Positions 60,339 to 64,000 of a stretch of 64,000 nt of DNA are shown one piece after another. Under the pieces are notes generated by a model, which had not been told where the DNA came from, did no database searches, and saw nothing but the letters and a program-made list of their open reading frames with translations. The stretch spans positions 1-64,000 of the forward strand of contig JADYYG010000027.1 in assembly GCA_020853755.1 (NCBI GenBank). The letters are read 5' to 3'. This DNA is from Dehalococcoidia bacterium (lineage in GTDB: Bacteria; Chloroflexota; Dehalococcoidia; Tepidiformales; Tepidiformaceae). The translations under genes and the position numbers were made by a program. Positions within the stretch are counted from its first letter, which is position 1, and every line of letters starts with the position of its first letter.

Positions 60339-62459
60339 ATGTCCACCGTCCACGCGCCTGCCGCCGCCCCGGCCAACTTCAAACTCGTTGCCGATTACCA
60401 GCCGACCGGGGACCAGCCGGAAGCGATCGTGAAGCTGGTCGAGGGTGTGAACCGTGGCGACCGCTACCAGACGCTCCTCGGCGTCACCGGTTCGGGCAAG
60501 ACGTTCAGCATCGCGAACGTTATCCAGCAGACGGGGCGGCCGACGCTCGTCCTCGCGCACAACAAGACGCTCGCCGCCCAGCTCTGCGCCGAACTCAAGG
60601 AGTTCTTCCCGGAGAACGCCGTCGAGTACTTCGTCAGCTACTACGACTATTACCAGCCGGAAGCCTATATCCCCCGCAGCGACACCTACATCGCCAAGGA
60701 CGCGGACATCAACGACGAGATCGACAAGCTGCGCCACGCCGCTTCGCGAGCCCTGCTCACCCGCCGCGACGTCATCATCGTGGCCTCGGTCAGCTGCATC
60801 TACGGCCTCGGCGACCCATCGGAGTATGAGGGCTTCGTCCTCCACTTCGAGCGCGGCCAGCGCTTCGACCGCAGCGATGCCATCCGGAAGATGGTGGCGA
60901 TGCAGTACGAGCGGAACGACATGAACATGGTGCGCGGCAAGTTCCGCCTTCGCGGTGATTCGCTCACCGTCATCCCGAGCTATGACGAACTGGCAGTCCG
61001 CGTCGACTTCTTCGGCGACGAAGTGGAGCGCATCGTCGAACTCGACCCGCTGACCGGCGAGATCCTGGCCGAACGGGACGAAGTCGATATCTTCCCGGCG
61101 AAGCACTTCGTGACCGGGCGCGACCGGATGGACCAGGCGATCGCGGGCATCGAAAAGGAACTCGAGGAGCAACTCGAGATCTTCCGCAAGCGCGGCAAGA
61201 TCCTCGAAGCCGCCCGCCTCGAAGAGCGCACCCACTACGACATTGAATCGATGCGCGAGACGGGCTACTGCCCCGGCGTCGAGAACTACTCGCGCCATCT
61301 CCAGATGCGCGAACCCGGCTCCACGCCGTGGTGCCTCCTCGACTACTTCCCGGATGACTGGCTGCTGGTGGTCGATGAATCGCACAACACGCTGCCGCAG
61401 GTCCAGGGCCAGTTCTTCGGCGACCGGGCGCGGAAGGACACGCTCGTCGAGTTCGGCTTCCGCCTGCCGAGCGCCGTCGACAACCGCCCGCAGACGTTCG
61501 AGGAGTTCGACCGCCACATCAACCAGGCCATCTTCGTTTCGGCCACGCCCGGCGACTACGAAATGAAGATGTCGAGCCAGGTCGTCGAGCAGGTCATCCG
61601 GCCGACGGGCCTCCTCGACCCGGAGATCGTCATCAAGCCGACGAAGAACCAGGTCGACGACCTGATGGACGAGATCCGGCGAACGGTGGACAAGGGCCAG
61701 CGCGTTCTCGTCACCACGCTCACGAAGAAGATGGCCGAAGACCTCGCCGACTACCTCAAGGAGATGGGGATTAAGACCCACTACATCCACGCCGAGGTGG
61801 AGACGCTGGACCGGGTGGAGATCCTGCGCGACCTGCGTCTCGGCGTGTACGACGTGGTGGTCGGCATCAACCTCCTGCGCGAAGGACTCGACCTGCCGGA
61901 GGTGTCGCTCGTCTGCATCCTCGATGCCGATAAGGAAGGGTACCTGCGTTCGAACCGCTCGCTCATCCAGACCATTGGCCGGGCGGCGCGGCACGTCGAA
62001 GGGCGCGTCATCATGTACGCCGACAAGGTGACGATAAGCATGCAGAACGCCATCGACGAGACCTACCGGCGGCGCAAGATCCAGGAAGAGTACAACCGCG
62101 AGCACGGGATCGAAGCGGCCAGCATCGTGAAGGCCATCCGCGACATCACCGACCATGTCCGCATGGTGGCCGAGGAGAAGGACACCTACGACGCAGGCGT
62201 CCCGTCCTCGATGTCGAAGGACGAACTGATGCGGACGGTGAAGGAACTCGAATCGCAGATGAAGACAGCCGCGAAGAACCTCGAGTTCGAGAAGGCGGCA
62301 GCCCTGCGTGACAAGGTGGTCGAACTGCGGCGCGAACTGGTGGGCACCGATGCGGAGGAACTGGCGGCATTCGCCGAAGCAGCCGGCCGGCGCGGACCGA
62401 TGCGCTTCGGCCGCAGCCAGGCCGGCGGCCGGGACCGTGGACGGCGCTACCGCCGGTAG
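60339..62459 (+). CDS. uvrB: excinuclease ABC subunit B
   Basis: 706 residues, full length. Walker A GSGKT (51-55), beta-hairpin [13 protein letters not shown], helicase motifs DESHNTLPQ and the VRLRREGLD-like EGLDLPE loop, and the C-terminal UVR domain [16 protein letters not shown]. It loads at lesions with UvrA and holds UvrC. No other uvr gene is in the window. Confidence 0.98.
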   Translation: MSTVHAPAAAPANFKLVADYQPTGDQPEAIVKLVEGVNRGDRYQTLLGVTGSGKTFSIANVIQQTGRPTLVLAHNKTLAAQLCAELKEFFPENAVEYFVSYYDYYQPEAYIPRSDTYIAKDADINDEIDKLRHAASRALLTRRDVIIVASVSCIYGLGDPSEYEGFVLHFERGQRFDRSDAIRKMVAMQYERNDMNMVRGKFRLRGDSLTVIPSYDELAVRVDFFGDEVERIVELDPLTGEILAERDEVDIFPAKHFVTGRDRMDQAIAGIEKELEEQLEIFRKRGKILEAARLEERTHYDIESMRETGYCPGVENYSRHLQMREPGSTPWCLLDYFPDDWLLVVDESHNTLPQVQGQFFGDRARKDTLVEFGFRLPSAVDNRPQTFEEFDRHINQAIFVSATPGDYEMKMSSQVVEQVIRPTGLLDPEIVIKPTKNQVDDLMDEIRRTVDKGQRVLVTTLTKKMAEDLADYLKEMGIKTHYIHAEVETLDRVEILRDLRLGVYDVVVGINLLREGLDLPEVSLVCILDADKEGYLRSNRSLIQTIGRAARHVEGRVIMYADKVTISMQNAIDETYRRRKIQEEYNREHGIEAASIVKAIRDITDHVRMVAEEKDTYDAGVPSSMSKDELMRTVKELESQMKTAAKNLEFEKAAALRDKVVELRRELVGTDAEELAAFAEAAGRRGPMRFGRSQAGGRDRGRRYRR

Positions 62460-62489
62460 CCGGCGCAGTATGATGCAAACTCCTACACG

Positions 62490-62840
62490 ATGAAGAGGAA
62501 GAAGTCCGATGCTGAGGCAGCGTCCGAACTGATTGAGATTCAGTCATGGGACGAGATGCCTGCCTTCAAAGATGAGGCGGAGGAGGCGGAGTGGTGGGCC
62601 ACCCATAGCCTGGGCGAGGAATTGTGGGATGCATTCCCAGCGACCGACGATGGGTTGCCGCCTCCGGGCACTCCCATGGGTGCAAGCGTCTCACTGAATG
62701 CCGACCTCGCCGAACGTCTGCGCGTGCTGGCGAGAAAAAAGGGCGTCAGCTACGTAGCACTCGCTCGCACCTTCGTCGCCGAGCGGCTCTACGAAGAGGA
62801 GAAGCGCGAAGGCATCATCGGCGGCTCCCAGGCCTCTTAA
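62490..62840 (+). CDS. CopG/BrnA-like antitoxin, orphan
   Basis: 116 residues. The segment MPAFKDEAEEAEWWATHSL is the hallmark of the BrnA/CopG antitoxin group (IPxFxSExEExxFWxTHD), and a ribbon-helix-helix-like SVSLNADLAERLRVLARKKGVSYVALARTFV follows. No BrnT-type toxin gene adjoins it, so it is an orphan or acts on an outside toxin. A TATGAT box (62469-62474) sits 15 bases before the ATG. Confidence 0.8.
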   Translation: MKRKKSDAEAASELIEIQSWDEMPAFKDEAEEAEWWATHSLGEELWDAFPATDDGLPPPGTPMGASVSLNADLAERLRVLARKKGVSYVALARTFVAERLYEEEKREGIIGGSQAS

Positions 62841-62909
62841 CCGGCCAACCCCTGTCGCCGTGACACCGCGGCGTGTGCACTTCCACGCCGCGTGGCGCAC
62901 CATCGGCCT

Positions 62910-63389
62910 ATGCGAATCCTCGGCATCGACCCGGGTCTAAACACTACCGGCTGGGGCATGGTTGAAACCTCCGGCCCCGACTGCGCGCACATCCGCCACG
63001 GGGCCGTGCGCACGAAGCCGGCCGACGCCAAGAGCCACCGTCTGGTCATCCTCCGCGACGCGGTCTGTGCGCTTGCCCGCGAGCATGGCGCGACCCACGG
63101 CGCGATCGAGGCCGGGTTCGTTGGTTCGAACGCGCGCAGCGCGATGGCCCTCGGCGAGGCCCGCGCGGCCTGCATCCTCGGTCTCGCCGATGCCGGACTC
63201 GAAGTGGTCGAATACTCGCCCGCCGTGGTGAAGGCCACGGTCGCCGGGTATGGTCGCGGCGAAAAGTCCCAGGTGGCCGAGATGGTGCGCCTCCAGTTAC
63301 GCCTCGCCAGCGCGCCGAGCCCCGAAGACGCCGCTGACGCGCTCGCCGTGGCGATTACCCACTGGGCGCACGCCCGCCTCCTGCGCTAA
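62910..63389 (+). CDS. ruvC: Holliday junction resolvase RuvC
   Basis: 159 residues with the four catalytic acids of RuvC: Asp in GIDPGLNTTG, Glu in AIEAGF, and the Asp pair in SPEDAADALA near the C-terminus. It cleaves four-way junctions as a dimer with RuvAB; ruvA is separate at 47040-47699. Downstream gene is 51 bases on. Confidence 0.96.
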   Translation: MRILGIDPGLNTTGWGMVETSGPDCAHIRHGAVRTKPADAKSHRLVILRDAVCALAREHGATHGAIEAGFVGSNARSAMALGEARAACILGLADAGLEVVEYSPAVVKATVAGYGRGEKSQVAEMVRLQLRLASAPSPEDAADALAVAITHWAHARLLR

Positions 63390-63440
63390 GCGCCGCCAAC
63401 GCCGCTACAATCGGGGGCACTTTCCATGCGAGGTGCCCCT

Positions 63441-63929
63441 ATGGACGAACAGACAGCTGCTGCAAAGAAGACGATCCTCCGGACCATCCCCTACGGGCTC
63501 TATGTGCTCGGCGTGAACCATGGCGGCGAAGATTCGGCCGCCTGCATCAACTGGGTGACCCAGACCTCGTTCGACCCGCCGCTCGTGGTGATGGGCGTGA
63601 AGAAGGACAGCGGCGCCTACGCCCTCCTCAAGCAGGGCGGCAAGTTCGCCCTCTCCTTCCTCGAAAGCGGCCAGAAGGATCTCGCGTTCGCCTTCTTCAA
63701 GCCCACCTCGGTCGAAGGCAACACCATCAATGGCGCCGAATTCGAACGCGGCGAACATAGCAACGCGCCGGTCATCACCGCCACGCCGGCCTTCATCGAA
63801 GGCAACTACGTGGGCGAAGTCGAAATCGGCGACCACTCCTGCGTCGTCGGGCAGGTGACGAACGCTGTCCTCAAGCGCGGCTACGAGATCCTCACGCTGA
63901 AGGAATGCGGCGTGAATTACGGCGGCTGA
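63441..63929 (+). CDS. flavin reductase-like (DIM6/NTAB) protein
   Basis: 162 residues from the ATG at 63441 with AGGTG upstream. Flavin reductase-like FMN-binding fold: SAACINWVTQTSFDPPLVVMGVKKDS is the signature of this family, and the C-half keeps GEVEIGDHSCVVGQV. It may reduce flavin for an oxygenase or be an FMN-binding reductase. A TACAAT box (63406-63411) is a possible -10. Confidence 0.92.
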   Translation: MDEQTAAAKKTILRTIPYGLYVLGVNHGGEDSAACINWVTQTSFDPPLVVMGVKKDSGAYALLKQGGKFALSFLESGQKDLAFAFFKPTSVEGNTINGAEFERGEHSNAPVITATPAFIEGNYVGEVEIGDHSCVVGQVTNAVLKRGYEILTLKECGVNYGG

Positions 63930-63933
63930 CGCC

Positions 63934-64000
63934 TACTTCGCGCACATCCGCCGGGTCACTTCCCAGACGGCCTGGCAGTTCAGCCGGAACGACTCGATGC
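63934..64000 (-). CDS. possible 3' end of a minus-strand gene (partial)
   Basis: A TAG stop on the minus strand at 63934-63936 is preceded by an open frame to the window edge. Only about 20 codons are visible and no family can be named. Confidence 0.3.

Noticed and set aside
60180-62156. 658-codon open frame on the minus strand
   Set aside because: Antisense to uvrB, a certain gene.

Overview
The window is high-GC bacterial chromosome with compact gene packing, frequent GTG and TTG starts, and many start/stop overlaps. No marker gene fixes the taxonomy. The mix points to a Chloroflexota (Dehalococcoidia-like) or actinobacterial-type heterotroph: single-chain acyl-CoA carboxylase, F420/FMN split-barrel proteins, anchored cupredoxins, family III CoA-transferases and EthD-like proteins. 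This placement is inference. There are no rRNA genes, CRISPR arrays or recognisable transposases. One tRNA-Arg gene with encoded CCA lies at 46930-47005.

Layout. 1-8.4 kb: 3' part of metH, a FemAB/BioF2-like acyltransferase followed by an ATP-grasp ligase, an unknown protein, a secreted trypsin-like protease and an MFS transporter. 8.4-12.3 kb (minus): a molybdenum hydroxylase operon (FAD, 2Fe-2S and Mo subunits) ending in a MoaD/ThiS-like protein. 12.5-16.8 kb: a secreted repeat protein, a Bcr/CflA exporter with an apparent C-terminal frameshift, and a split-barrel flavoprotein. 16.86-21.3 kb: an MMPL exporter plus two-component system, bounded exactly by a perfect 36-bp direct repeat made from the 3' end of the adjacent cyclase gene. 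This looks like an inserted block.

21.3-46.9 kb is a catabolic region. It holds a peptide-type ABC importer (binding protein and two permeases, no ATPases), two EthD-like proteins, two cyclase-family hydrolases, TetR and LacI regulators, a pair of family III CoA-transferases and a fused two-domain version, a biotin-dependent single-chain carboxylase, a separate carboxyltransferase, two SDRs, a creatinase/M24-fold protein, an MBL-fold hydrolase, a CMD-family protein and a quinone oxidoreductase. The simplest reading is uptake of an organic acid or similar substrate, CoA activation, carboxylation and redox steps, under local TetR/LacI control; the substrate is unknown. A relic permease C-terminus (28548-28730) shows past rearrangement.

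46.9-64 kb is mainly housekeeping plus electron transfer: ruvA, mutM with a kinase-like gene, an unknown gene and a P1 peptidase, three cupredoxin proteins (two with a sortase-like tail), an enoyl-CoA hydratase-like protein, two split-barrel proteins, PPK2, an aldo/keto reductase, a RelE-like toxin-antitoxin pair, a His-rich membrane protein, uvrB, an orphan CopG/BrnA-like antitoxin, ruvC and a flavin reductase-like protein.
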